From Thermaurantimonas aggregans (GTDB lineage: Bacteria; Bacteroidota; Bacteroidia; Flavobacteriales; Schleiferiaceae): a stretch of DNA of 64,000 bases. Each line of letters opens with the position of its first letter. Position 1 is the first letter of the stretch. A program made the position numbers and the translations under genes. Shown one piece after another: positions 8,823-17,496 of the stretch. The notes below the pieces were generated by a model. The model made no database searches, was not told the DNA's origin, and saw only the letters and a list, made by a program, of their open reading frames with translations. The stretch lies in contig NZ_BHZE01000008.1 in NCBI RefSeq assembly GCF_003851885.1, positions 1 to 64,000 of the forward strand, written 5' to 3'.

Positions 8823-10004
8823 ATGAAACCATACGAGGATCCAAATCTCTTTGAAAATACCCAAAAAGCCTTCGAATACCGCACCGATGCAGAGCTGAGG
8901 CGGGCCCGCTGGCTCTTTAAGCTCATTGAAAATCCTAAAACCGTGGCATGGGGGAAAAAGATGCTCGCCATAGCCGACAAGGTAAAATTGCCCTATCAAT
9001 GGGCTGTAAAAGCTACAGTGTTTCGGCAGTTTTGCGGTGGTGAAACCATGCAGGAGTGCATCGCTACTATTGATCGACTTTATAAATATGGTGTAAAATC
9101 GATTCTCGACTATTCCGTAGAAGGCAAGGAGTCGGAAGACGACTTCGAACACACCTGTCTGAAAATCATTGAGATTATCCGCTTTTCCAAAGACAAACCC
9201 GCTATACCCTTTGCCGTATTTAAGATGACCGGCATGGGACGCTTCGACCTGCTGGAGCGCGTCAGCTCAGGCCACCCTCTCACTGCCTCAGAGCAGCGCG
9301 AGTGGGATCGCGTTAAAGCCCGCGTACACTCCATCTGCAGCGAAGCTGCAGCCTGCGATGTACCTGTGATGATCGATGCCGAAGAGAGCTGGATTCAGCC
9401 CGCCATTGACGCTCTGGCTGAGGAAATGATGTGGGAATTTAACATCCATAAACCCCTGGTGTACACTACCCTGCAGATGTATCGGCACGACCGCTTTGCC
9501 TACCTGAAAGACTTACTCCTTCGCGCCAGAGAGCGGCAGCGCTACATAGGAGTGAAAATTGTGCGCGGTGCCTATATGGAAAAGGAACGCGAACGCGCCC
9601 GACAGCTCGGCTATCCCGACCCCATTCAGCCCGACAAGGCCGCCTCTGACCGCGACTACGACTACGCTCTGCGCCTGGTGGTGGACAATCTCAACACATT
9701 TGGCCTGGTAGCCGGAACGCACAACGAAGAGTCGTGCCGCACCCTGATGCGTGCCATGGATGACTACCGCGTGCCCAATGACGACCCGCGCATCTACTTC
9801 TCTCAACTCTACGGCATGAGCGACCACCTGAGCTTTAACCTCTCTGCCCTCGGCTACAACGTAGTGAAGTACGTACCCTTCGGACCCGTGCGCGACGTAC
9901 TGCCTTATCTCATTCGCCGTGCCGAAGAAAACACCTCTGTCGCCGGCCAGACTGGTCGCGAACTCTCCCTCATCCAAAAAGAACTCAAACGCCGGAATGC
10001 ATGA
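8823..10004 (+). CDS. Proline dehydrogenase
   Basis: FAD enzyme that oxidises proline to pyrroline-5-carboxylate and feeds electrons to quinone. The 393-residue single-domain form resembles the eukaryote-like PRODH type of Bacteroidota rather than the large bifunctional PutA. Landmarks in order are MIDAEESWIQ (barrel strand), KIVRGAYMEKER (central FAD/substrate motif), and YVPFGPVRDVLPYLIRRAEEN at the C-terminal side, whose paired Arg bind the proline carboxylate. Its stop overlaps the next ATG as ATGA, so it is coupled to a glycosyltransferase, an odd partner. No pyrroline-5-carboxylate dehydrogenase is in the window. Confidence 0.9.
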   Translation: MKPYEDPNLFENTQKAFEYRTDAELRRARWLFKLIENPKTVAWGKKMLAIADKVKLPYQWAVKATVFRQFCGGETMQECIATIDRLYKYGVKSILDYSVEGKESEDDFEHTCLKIIEIIRFSKDKPAIPFAVFKMTGMGRFDLLERVSSGHPLTASEQREWDRVKARVHSICSEAAACDVPVMIDAEESWIQPAIDALAEEMMWEFNIHKPLVYTTLQMYRHDRFAYLKDLLLRARERQRYIGVKIVRGAYMEKERERARQLGYPDPIQPDKAASDRDYDYALRLVVDNLNTFGLVAGTHNEESCRTLMRAMDDYRVPNDDPRIYFSQLYGMSDHLSFNLSALGYNVVKYVPFGPVRDVLPYLIRRAEENTSVAGQTGRELSLIQKELKRRNA

Positions 10005-10741
10005 TCAACGGTAAAAAAATCGTAGTCGTACTGCCTGCCTACAATGCAGCCAAAACCCTCGAAATGACCTATCGTGAGATACCCTTTGACCTGGTGGACG
10101 AAGTCGTACTCGTGGATGACTGCTCACACGACGAAACCATACGTGTAGGCCGCGAATTGGGCATACGACACATCATACGCCACGATGTGAATCTTGGCTA
10201 CGGAGGCAACCAAAAAACCTGCTACCGCAAGGCCCTCGAGCTCGGCGCTGATATCGTAGTGATGCTCCACCCCGACTATCAATACACCCCCAAGCTCATC
10301 CCCTCGATGTGCTACCTCATCGCACATGACCTCTACGACTGTGTACTCGGCTCGCGCATCCTCAGCAAAGGCGCTCTGGCTGGTGGCATGCCCTGGTACA
10401 AGTATGTGGCCAATCGCATCCTTACTTTCATCCAAAACGTACTTGTTAACCACAAACTCTCAGAATACCACACCGGCTACCGCGCCTTCAGCCGCCAGGT
10501 TCTCACCTCCGTCAACCTCGATTACAATTCAAACAATTTCGTGTTCGACAATCAGATGCTCTCCCAGATTATCTACAAGGGCTTTCGAATCGGTGAAGTG
10601 AGCTGTCCAACTAAGTATTTCGACGACGCCTCCTCTATCAATCTGAAAAACAGTGCCATTTACGGACTCGGCGTTTTAGCTGTATCCTTCAAGCACTTCT
10701 TCTGTAAACTGGGAATTATCCAATCCCGGATGTACGAATAA
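10001..10741 (+). CDS. Glycosyltransferase family 2
   Basis: A 246-residue GT-A enzyme related to polyprenyl-phosphate mannosyl/glucosyl transferases. It starts with the nucleotide-binding strand KIVVVLPAYNAAKTLE, followed by VLVDDCSHDET, the NLGYGGNQKTCYRKAL segment, and MLHPDYQYTP in the position of the metal-binding DxD. GSRIL and EYHTGYRAFSR are also family features. No transmembrane tail is evident. It overlaps the proline dehydrogenase stop by four bases. The acceptor is unknown; a role in lipid-linked or surface sugar synthesis is inference. Confidence 0.85.
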   Translation: MINGKKIVVVLPAYNAAKTLEMTYREIPFDLVDEVVLVDDCSHDETIRVGRELGIRHIIRHDVNLGYGGNQKTCYRKALELGADIVVMLHPDYQYTPKLIPSMCYLIAHDLYDCVLGSRILSKGALAGGMPWYKYVANRILTFIQNVLVNHKLSEYHTGYRAFSRQVLTSVNLDYNSNNFVFDNQMLSQIIYKGFRIGEVSCPTKYFDDASSINLKNSAIYGLGVLAVSFKHFFCKLGIIQSRMYE

Positions 10742-10877
10742 TCTTTTTGTTTTATGAATTATCGGAATAAGGAAGTTACAGCTGAGTTATTCCGTGCCAT
10801 TTATTCGCTGCTATCCTTTACACGCTGATATTAAACGATTTAATTGATTTTTTAAAATATCGTTACATTTTTTTTCC

Positions 10878-10893
10878 AGTGACCTTCATCACA
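10878..10893. promoter_or_regulatory. CRP/FNR-type palindrome upstream of cydA
   Basis: agtgaccttcatcaca has perfect GTGA and TCAC half-sites six bases apart, one mismatch from TGTGA-N6-TCACA. It lies 48 bases before the cydA ATG. The same half-site layout is upstream of the sulfide:quinone oxidoreductase gene, which suggests a shared CRP/FNR-family regulator. No TAnnTTTG box at ideal spacing was found here. Confidence 0.4.
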
Positions 10894-10940
10894 ATTTAAA
10901 CTTTTGATTCAAGAGAATTTTAAAGAAAAATTTAGGGATT

Positions 10941-12287
10941 ATGGACACGGAAATTCTTGCGAGGATTCAATTTGCTTTCACAGTTGCATTCCACTACATC
11001 TATCCACCTTTGAGCATTGGTCTCGGTCTATTACTGGTCATTTTCGAAGGTCTTTACTTGAAAACCGGCGATAAACACTACGAAATTCTTACCCGCTTTT
11101 GGCTGAAGATATTCGCCATCACCTTTGCCATTGGCGTAGCTACAGGCATCATCATGGAGTTTGAATTTGGCACCAATTGGTCGGTGTATTCGCGGTATGT
11201 GGGCGATATTTTCGGCAGTGCTCTGGCTGCTGAGGGGTTGTTTGCCTTTGCGCTAGAAAGTACTTTTCTAGGAATATTACTCTTCGGATGGCACAGGGTT
11301 TCGCCTCGCGTACATTTTATATCGACCATCGGTGTATTTCTAGGGTCGATGTTTTCTGCCATTTGGATTGTAGTGGCCAACAGCTGGCAGCAGACTCCAG
11401 CCGGTTACCACATTGTGGGCGAAGGTCTGGAAGCAAGAACGGAGATCACCGATTTTTGGGCGATGGTGTTCAATCCGTCGAGTGTCGATCGAATCATTCA
11501 CGTATGGCAAGGAGCCTTTCTCGCAGGAGCTTTTATGGTACTTAGTGTACATGCCTATTATCTGCTTCAAGGTCGATATGTGAAAATATCTAAAAAAGCT
11601 TTTCGCATTTCACTTGTCGTAGCTACCCTATTTTCATTCACTCAACTATTGTCAGGCCACAGTTCAGCTGAAGGGGTTACAGTAAATCAACCAGCTAAAT
11701 TAGCTGCCATGGAAGGGCATTTTGAGGCTGAGGCTCCAGCCGATTTGTATCTTTTTGGCTGGGTGGACAAAGAGAAGCAAAAGACTTATGGCCTGGCAAT
11801 ACCTGGCGGCTTGTCGTTTCTGATTCATCAAGATTTTAAAAAGCCGGTTAATGGTCTTAATGCCTTCCCTGAAGATCAGCGCCCACCTCAGGTAAATGCA
11901 GTTTTCCAATTTTATCACATTATGATTGGCATCGGAATGCTGCTGATCGCTCTTACGGCTTTTGGCTCGTGGATGCTTTGGAAAGGTAGAATTTTCGAGA
12001 TGCGTTGGCTCTTGTGGATATTTACAATTGCAGTGATTCTGCCTCAAATTGCCAATCAGGCAGGCTGGTTTGCTGCTGAAATGGGGCGCCAGCCTTGGGT
12101 AGTGTACGGACTACTGCGCACCTCCGAGGCCTTCTCAAAGGAAGTGGAGGCAAATCAAATCTTGTTTTCGATTATTCTATTCTTCGTAGTGTATGCCATT
12201 TTGTTTGCGCTCTTTTTGTATTTTCTGAACAAAAAGATTCAGAAAGGACCTGAAAAAGAGGCTGAAAATGTATTTAAGCTGGTTTAA
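10941..12287 (+). CDS. cydA: Cytochrome bd ubiquinol oxidase subunit I
   Basis: Quinol-oxidising, haem-bearing subunit of the cytoplasmic-membrane oxygen reductase with high oxygen affinity. The 448 residues have about nine helices. His in RIQFAFTVAFHYIYPP near residue 18 and His in the RIIHVWQGAFLAGAF region are the expected b595 and b558 ligands, and GRQPWVVYG is the bd-oxidase signature. The Q-loop is short, so this is the short-Q-loop class. cydB follows after 12 bases. Low-oxygen control through the upstream palindrome is plausible. Confidence 0.95.
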   Translation: MDTEILARIQFAFTVAFHYIYPPLSIGLGLLLVIFEGLYLKTGDKHYEILTRFWLKIFAITFAIGVATGIIMEFEFGTNWSVYSRYVGDIFGSALAAEGLFAFALESTFLGILLFGWHRVSPRVHFISTIGVFLGSMFSAIWIVVANSWQQTPAGYHIVGEGLEARTEITDFWAMVFNPSSVDRIIHVWQGAFLAGAFMVLSVHAYYLLQGRYVKISKKAFRISLVVATLFSFTQLLSGHSSAEGVTVNQPAKLAAMEGHFEAEAPADLYLFGWVDKEKQKTYGLAIPGGLSFLIHQDFKKPVNGLNAFPEDQRPPQVNAVFQFYHIMIGIGMLLIALTAFGSWMLWKGRIFEMRWLLWIFTIAVILPQIANQAGWFAAEMGRQPWVVYGLLRTSEAFSKEVEANQILFSIILFFVVYAILFALFLYFLNKKIQKGPEKEAENVFKLV

Positions 12288-12299
12288 AACACAAGTTTT

Positions 12300-13337
12300 A
12301 TGGAGACTTTTTTGGGCATTGATTATCCTACATGGTGGTTTCTGGTAATCGGTTTACTCTTTTCAGGATATGCAATTCTCGAAGGCTTTGATTATGGAGC
12401 CGGTGCATGGCATTTGGTTTTCAAAGACGACTTAGAACGACGTATAGCCATCAATGCCATTGGCCCGCTTTGGGATGCCAATCAGGTATGGCTCATCATA
12501 GGTGCAGGGGCGCTCTTTGCGGGTTTTCCGGTGATGTACTCTATACTGCTGTCGGCCATGTACACGCCTTTTATGTTACTGCTATTCATGCTGGTATTGC
12601 GGACGGCTTGTATCAAATTCCGAAGTGCAGAGCCAGCCCGATGGTGGCGGCAGATGTGGGACGTACTGTATGCGGTATCAAATATTTCCATTTCCTTTTT
12701 GCTCGGTGTAGTGCTTGGCAACGTGTTGCAAGGTCTGCCCATCGGCGAAGACTTCTCCTTTGAAAACCGCGGATTTTTTCAGTTTTTAAATCCTTACTCC
12801 ATCCTTACCGGTATCACTACGCTGGCACTTTTTATGAAACAAGGTGCTCTGTTTCTGCTCCTGAAATCAGAAGGAAATATGTATGAAAAAACTTCTAAAC
12901 TCGTATGGAGCAGCATTATTTTCTTCGTGGTCAGTTTTTCGATCACCTCGCTCTATACGCTGATTTTTATTGAAGGTATTGTGGAAAAATTTCGCGAAAA
13001 TCCGGTGTTTTTTGTACTTCCGATTTTATCGTTGCTTTCGATCGCTAATATTCCCCGATTAGTGCACAAAAAGAAATACTTTTATGCTTTTGTGTTTTCA
13101 TCGCTTACAATGGCATTTCTGCTGATGCTGGTTGCCTTCTCGCTGTATCCGGTACTACTGATATCTACCAAAGACAGCCTGTACAACATAACCATTTATA
13201 ACGCGGCTTCATCCATCAAATCGCTGAAAATTATGCTTACTTTCGTAGTAATTGGCACACCGCTCATTGCCTTGTATTTTGGCTTTTTGTACAGTACCTT
13301 TAGAGGTAAAGTAAAGCTGGACGATACGAGTTATTGA
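12300..13337 (+). CDS. cydB: Cytochrome bd ubiquinol oxidase subunit II
   Basis: The 345-residue partner of CydA, needed for assembly and proton uptake. It begins DYPTWWFLVIGLLFSGYAILEGFDYGAG, which matches the family's conserved first helix, and NAIGPLWDANQVWLI matches its second conserved block. It is strongly hydrophobic with about eight helices. It sits 12 bases after cydA with a terminator right behind it. The small CydX-type subunit is not seen. Confidence 0.95.
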   Translation: METFLGIDYPTWWFLVIGLLFSGYAILEGFDYGAGAWHLVFKDDLERRIAINAIGPLWDANQVWLIIGAGALFAGFPVMYSILLSAMYTPFMLLLFMLVLRTACIKFRSAEPARWWRQMWDVLYAVSNISISFLLGVVLGNVLQGLPIGEDFSFENRGFFQFLNPYSILTGITTLALFMKQGALFLLLKSEGNMYEKTSKLVWSSIIFFVVSFSITSLYTLIFIEGIVEKFRENPVFFVLPILSLLSIANIPRLVHKKKYFYAFVFSSLTMAFLLMLVAFSLYPVLLISTKDSLYNITIYNAASSIKSLKIMLTFVVIGTPLIALYFGFLYSTFRGKVKLDDTSY

Positions 13338-13358
13338 TTTTTTTGAAATTAACATAAC

Positions 13359-13400
13359 AAAATAGCCCAAAACAATAGAAGTCTTGGGCTATTTTCTTCT
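13359..13400. terminator. Bidirectional intrinsic terminator between cydB and folD
   Basis: Ten-base arms aatagcccaa (13361-13370) and ttgggctatt (13384-13393) form a perfect stem with a 13-base loop. A short T run follows on each strand, so it can end cydAB from the left and folD from the right. Confidence 0.85.
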
Positions 13401-13443
13401 AAGATTAAACTCTATTGATTTTTTACAAAAACTTGCACTCTAC

Positions 13444-14319
13444 TTAAGATTTTCCACGAGCGGCTTTAAGTGTATTTTTTAAAAGCGAAACAATTGTCAT
13501 AGGACCTACACCTCCTGGCACGGGAGTGATGAAAGCGGCCTTCTGACTTACACCGTTGAAGTCTACATCCCCCACAATGCGATAGCCAGATTTTTTGGTT
13601 TTATCGACGATTCGCGTAATTCCGACGTCCACAACCACTACGCCGTCCTTCACCATATCAGCTGTTACAAAGTTTGGCCGTCCAACAGCTGCGATGAGTA
13701 TATCGGCAGAGCGGATGATGTCGGTAAGGTTACGTGTATGGCTGTGGCAGAGGGTCACGGTACTGTTTCCTGGGTAAGTATTGCGAGCCATAAGCATGGC
13801 AATAGGCTGACCCACAATGTGGCTACGGCCCAGCACAACACAGTGCTTGCCACCGGTTTCAATGTTGTAGCGATCGAGCAGCTCAATGATGCCTGCGGGA
13901 GTAGCCGGTACAAAACCAGACATTCCCAATGCCATTCTACCTACATTCTCAGGATGAAAGCCATCAACGTCTTTATCGGGGCGGATTGCCAGTATTATTT
14001 TCTTTTCGTCAATCTGGACCGGAAGCGGAAGTTGAACGATAAATCCATCGATTTCGGGATCTTCGTTAAGCTTCTTTACTTCAGCAAGCAGTTCTCCTTC
14101 AGAAATGGTGTCAGAAAGTTTCACTAAAGTAGATTTAAAGCCCACCTCTTCGCAGGCTTTAATCTTGGCATTTACGTAAGTGACTGACGCACCGTTGTTG
14201 CCCACGAGCACAGCAGCAAGGTGTGGGCGTTTACCACCGTTTTTTACAATGTGCTCAACCTCTTCAGCAATTTCATTTCGAAGGTCCTGAGAAGTCTTTA
14301 TACCATCGAGCAAAATCAT
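13444..14319 (-). CDS. folD: Bifunctional methylenetetrahydrofolate dehydrogenase/cyclohydrolase
   Basis: Interconverts 5,10-methylene-, methenyl- and 10-formyl-tetrahydrofolate for purine and formyl-Met synthesis. At 291 residues it is full length. Conserved pieces include YVNAKIKACEEVGF with the catalytic Lys, QLPLP, PATPAGIIELL, the NADP-binding GRSHIVGQPIAMLM, and the closing TPVPGGVGPMTIVSLLKNT. It starts 11 bases after ffh on the same strand, so the two form an operon. Confidence 0.96.
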   Translation of the reverse strand: MILLDGIKTSQDLRNEIAEEVEHIVKNGGKRPHLAAVLVGNNGASVTYVNAKIKACEEVGFKSTLVKLSDTISEGELLAEVKKLNEDPEIDGFIVQLPLPVQIDEKKIILAIRPDKDVDGFHPENVGRMALGMSGFVPATPAGIIELLDRYNIETGGKHCVVLGRSHIVGQPIAMLMARNTYPGNSTVTLCHSHTRNLTDIIRSADILIAAVGRPNFVTADMVKDGVVVVDVGITRIVDKTKKSGYRIVGDVDFNGVSQKAAFITPVPGGVGPMTIVSLLKNTLKAARGKS

Positions 14320-14330
14320 GTAATACCAAA

Positions 14331-15662
14331 TTAAGATCGCATACCTCGCATCATTCCGGCCAGACCTCTCGGACCACCTGACTGCATCATGCGCATTATT
14401 TTTTTCATATCTTCAAATTGTTTGATCAGCCGGTTTACTTCTGTTATGTCGCGGCCACTTCCTAAAGCGATGCGCTTTTTGCGCGAGCCATTGAGTATTT
14501 CCGGATTTCTGCGCTCCTGAGGGGTCATCGAGAGTATAATGGCTTCTACATGCTTAAAGGCATTTTCGTCGATATCAAAGTCCTTAATCATTTTGTTGAC
14601 GCCGGGCAACATTCCCATAAGGTCTTTTACGTTGCCCATCTTTTTGATTTGCTGAATTTGATTGTAGAAGTCTTCGAAGTCAAATTTGTTAGTAGCAATT
14701 TTTTTATTGAGTTTGCGGGCTTCCTCTTCGTTGTATTGCTCCTGGGCACGTTCCACGAGCGATACCACATCGCCCATGCCAAGAATGCGGTCAGCCATGC
14801 GATCGGGGTGGAATACATCTAGTGCATCCACTTTTTCGCCAGTACCTACGAACTTGATGGGCTTATTGACCGTAGCCCGTATCGACAGTGCTGCACCACC
14901 ACGCGTGTCACCGTCGAGCTTAGTGAGTACCACTCCGTCGTAGTCCAAAACATCGTTAAAGGCCTTAGCTGTATTCACTGCATCTTGACCCGTCATGGCA
15001 TCTACCACGAAGAGGGTTTCCGAAGGCTTGACAGTCTTATGGATTTCTGCGATTTCGCGCATCATCTGTTCGTCGATCGAGAGGCGACCGGCCGTGTCGA
15101 TGATTACAACGTTATGTCCCAGTCTTTTGGCCTCTTCAATGCCTTTTTGGGCAATTTCAACCGGATTCATATTCTCCGGAATCGAAAATACCGGAACATT
15201 GATTTGCTGGCCCAATACCTTGAGTTGATCGATGGCCGCAGGACGATAGACGTCAGCAGCTACGAGCATCGGGTTGCGTCCTTTTTTTCGCTTGATGTAG
15301 CTCGCGAGTTTTGCTGAGAAAGTCGTTTTACCTGAACCCTGAAGGCCTGCAATAAGTATTACTGCGGGTGCTCCTTGCAGATTGATGTCTGAAGCCTGGC
15401 CTCCCATTAGGGCAGCCATTTCATCGCGAACAATCTTAACCAGCAACTGACCTGGCTGCAGGGAAGTAAGCACTTTCTGGCCGAGTGCTTTTTCTTTGAC
15501 TGTATTGGTGAATTCCTTGGCGATTTTAAAGTTGACGTCGGCGTCGAGCAGAGCTCTGCGCACTTCTTTGAGGGTGTCGGCTACGTTTACTTCAGTAATG
15601 CGACCGTGCCCTTTGAGTATATGAAAGGCTTTTTCGAGCTTATCGGTTAAATTTTCAAACAT
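14331..15662 (-). CDS. ffh: Signal recognition particle protein
   Basis: GTPase that binds signal peptides and SRP RNA and delivers ribosomes to FtsY at the membrane. The 443 residues hold the N domain, the GTPase G domain (P-loop GLQGSGKTTFSAKLA, VIIDTAGRL, TKLDGDTRGG) and a Met-rich M domain (MGMLPGVNKMIKDF and MMRGMRS at the end). It lies upstream of folD. I looked for an SRP RNA gene nearby and saw none with the conserved GGAAGCAGC loop. Confidence 0.97.
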   Translation of the reverse strand: MFENLTDKLEKAFHILKGHGRITEVNVADTLKEVRRALLDADVNFKIAKEFTNTVKEKALGQKVLTSLQPGQLLVKIVRDEMAALMGGQASDINLQGAPAVILIAGLQGSGKTTFSAKLASYIKRKKGRNPMLVAADVYRPAAIDQLKVLGQQINVPVFSIPENMNPVEIAQKGIEEAKRLGHNVVIIDTAGRLSIDEQMMREIAEIHKTVKPSETLFVVDAMTGQDAVNTAKAFNDVLDYDGVVLTKLDGDTRGGAALSIRATVNKPIKFVGTGEKVDALDVFHPDRMADRILGMGDVVSLVERAQEQYNEEEARKLNKKIATNKFDFEDFYNQIQQIKKMGNVKDLMGMLPGVNKMIKDFDIDENAFKHVEAIILSMTPQERRNPEILNGSRKKRIALGSGRDITEVNRLIKQFEDMKKIMRMMQSGGPRGLAGMMRGMRS

Positions 15663-15926
15663 TTTTTTCCTTTAGGTTTTCGGTGTGCAAAGGTACTGCT
15701 TAGCAGCTATGATCGGGCATAAATGCGGTGAAAAGAGGGAATTGTTAAGAGGTTAAAAATCTGTTTCGGTGTTGCTGGTCTTTGATCTTTAACTTAAAAA
15801 ATTACTCACCTCCTGGCCTTTTTTTTCTCTATTGCCTTCGGCGATCAAGTGGGGTAGATTTTTTCCGCGGAACTTTCAGAAATCAAGAAAAAATTGTATT
15901 GGTTTAAGTTTTTGTTAAAGTAAAAA
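15663..15926. other. Upstream region of ffh
   Basis: Spacer before the ffh start with no coding frame. It must contain the ffh promoter (minus strand). It ends at the GC-rich structured element that follows aroA. Confidence 0.4.
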
Positions 15927-15943
15927 AGCGGCTGGAGGCCGCT
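15922..15943 (-). terminator. Hairpin terminator ending the structured element after aroA
   Basis: Read on the minus strand, agcggc-ctcca-gccgct is a perfect six-pair hairpin followed by a run of six T. It lies at the distal end of the GC-rich element, about 215 bases past the aroA stop, and so probably sets the end of the aroA transcript. Confidence 0.7.
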
Positions 15944-16130
15944 GCCGCGTGAGGGATAGTGGCGGATATGAGCTGTAGCAGGTGTGGCACTGCGGCACAC
16001 AGCGCGAGGCTGGCTGACCCAGAGGGCAGACAACACAGCGCGATGTGCCGCCCACACCTGCAAGGCGAGTATGAGCCACTAGCCCGACCCAGGCGAAGGT
16101 GCCTTCCGGCCCCTTGCCTGGGGCACGCCC
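15927..16130 (-). repeat. GC-rich structured intergenic element, copy 1
   Basis: A GC-rich block bounded by A/T tracts lies just downstream of aroA. It can fold strongly: 15978-15987 pairs perfectly with 16052-16061 (ten pairs), 15992-15998 with 16045-16051 (seven pairs), and 15957-15963 with 16075-16081 (seven pairs), giving one long nested stem. A terminator-like hairpin closes one end. A 41-base core (15933-15973) recurs at 22005-22045 on the opposite strand with 39 identities. Open frames through it are by-products of the composition. It may be a structured 3' UTR RNA or a dispersed repeat family; no known Rfam class was recognised. Confidence 0.65.
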
Positions 16131-16156
16131 AAATAAAAAAGAAAAAAGAATGAAAA

Positions 16157-17425
16157 TTACTCTTTTGCAGAGTTGAGGTATTCGATGGAAAAACCGACTT
16201 TTTTCAAATCTTGCCAAAAGGTGGGATAGCTTTTGGACACAACAGAAGGATTTTGAATAACTATGGGACTAAGGAGGGCTAATGGGGCAAATGCCATTGC
16301 CATGCGGTGGTCACCATAGGTATGAATCAGCTGATTTTGTTTGAGGTGTAATGACGAACGAATGGTTAATGAATGGGTATGGCTCTCAACCCTGGCTCCA
16401 CAACGGGTAAGTTCGTTATGGAGGGCTAGCAGGCGGTCGGTTTCCTTGAGGGGCAGGGTGTCGAGGCCAGTGAGTGTACCACTTTGACCGATAGCTGCCA
16501 GAGCTACTGCCAGGGTTTGTGCTATGTCAGGTGTATCTCTAAGATCGAGCTGGAGTGATTGGTTTTGAGATTGTGTTTTTTTGAAGATACGAATGCCTGA
16601 GCCGAGGAATACGGTTTCTACGCCAAGCGCATCAAAATAGCCTCGCACGACTGAGTCGCCCTGCATGCTTGGAATTCTTAAGCCAGGCAGATAGATTTCG
16701 GCACGTTGGCTGAGCAAAGCCATTAAGTACCAATACGAAGCAGCTGACCAGTCTGGTTCTACCCGTACGACTGACTTTTTTGGACTCGATGGATACAAAT
16801 GAATCTCGGGCAGCCGAACGTCGACCTTAAGGCCTACTTGCCAAAGGGTGGAGGCAGTGAGATAAATGTATGGAACCGATACTGGATAGCCCTGGATGTG
16901 AATTTTCAATCCCAGAGGTAAACTACAGCCAATGAGCATGAGCGCGGTGATAAACTGGCTGCTCGTAGAACCGTCGACGGTGACTAGTCCGCCGGTGAGC
17001 TGCGTACCTTTAATTTCGAGCGGTGGGAAGCCTTCCTTGCCGACGTACTGAATGTCGGCACCCAATTGGCGAAGTGCATCGACGAGCGGGCCAATAGGGC
17101 GCTCGAACATGCGATCAGAACCCGTTAATAGTACATGAGCCCCAGGAGTTGCAGCGTAATAAGCTGTTAAAAATCTGTAGGCTGTGCCGGCCATGCGACA
17201 ATGGACTGAACCCAGTGACTGTTTACTTGTGAGGATTTGCTGGAGCAGCTGCGTGTCGTCGGCTGTAGATAAACCTTTGATTTTCAATGTATCTGGATAG
17301 ATGGCTGACAGGATAAGCAAGCGATTAGACTCGCTCTTAGAACCGGGCAGTTCTATGCGGCCGCAGAGCTGACCTGTGGAGTGCCAAAGTCGAAGATATG
17401 AGCTGTTTTCGGGCGAAAGGTCCAT
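16157..17425 (-). CDS. aroA: 5-enolpyruvylshikimate-3-phosphate synthase
   Basis: Sixth step of the shikimate pathway: transfers enolpyruvyl from PEP to shikimate 3-phosphate. Landmarks are LPGSKSESNRLLIL at the N-terminus, GTAYRFLTAYYA in the position of the PEP-binding loop, LKETDRLLALHNEL, and YGDHRMAMAFAPLAL. The start at 17425 (MDLSPENSS) gives 422 residues, the usual length; the ATG at 17458 would only add 11 unconserved residues. It is divergent from the oxoacid dehydrogenase gene, with about 70 bases between starts. The GC-rich element follows its stop. Confidence 0.94.
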   Translation of the reverse strand: MDLSPENSSYLRLWHSTGQLCGRIELPGSKSESNRLLILSAIYPDTLKIKGLSTADDTQLLQQILTSKQSLGSVHCRMAGTAYRFLTAYYAATPGAHVLLTGSDRMFERPIGPLVDALRQLGADIQYVGKEGFPPLEIKGTQLTGGLVTVDGSTSSQFITALMLIGCSLPLGLKIHIQGYPVSVPYIYLTASTLWQVGLKVDVRLPEIHLYPSSPKKSVVRVEPDWSAASYWYLMALLSQRAEIYLPGLRIPSMQGDSVVRGYFDALGVETVFLGSGIRIFKKTQSQNQSLQLDLRDTPDIAQTLAVALAAIGQSGTLTGLDTLPLKETDRLLALHNELTRCGARVESHTHSLTIRSSLHLKQNQLIHTYGDHRMAMAFAPLALLSPIVIQNPSVVSKSYPTFWQDLKKVGFSIEYLNSAKE

Positions 17426-17463
17426 TGTGGGGCAAATATCCCAATTCTTTGGCGGCAACAGGC

Positions 17464-17471
17464 TATTTTTG
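17464..17471 (+). promoter_or_regulatory. Putative -7 box for the oxoacid dehydrogenase gene
   Basis: TATTTTTG fits TAnnTTTG and lies 25 bases before the chosen ATG at 17497. A TTTG at 17448-17451 is closer than the usual spacing. The box lies downstream of the alternative upstream ATG, which supports the later start. Confidence 0.4.
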
Positions 17472-17496
17472 CCAAAATTCTACATTGAAATCTGGT

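Noticed and set aside
15663-16156. SRP RNA or RNase P RNA next to ffh
   Set aside because: Conserved core motifs of both RNAs are missing from the structured element.
15845-16217. Open frames on both strands through the GC-rich element after aroA
   Set aside because: They exist because the GC-rich repeat lacks stops; no start context or conserved protein pattern, and the base-pairing structure explains the sequence better.
17398-17496. Earlier start of the E1 dehydrogenase gene
   Set aside because: It would overlap the aroA start, lies upstream of the -7 box, and adds 33 residues unlike the family.
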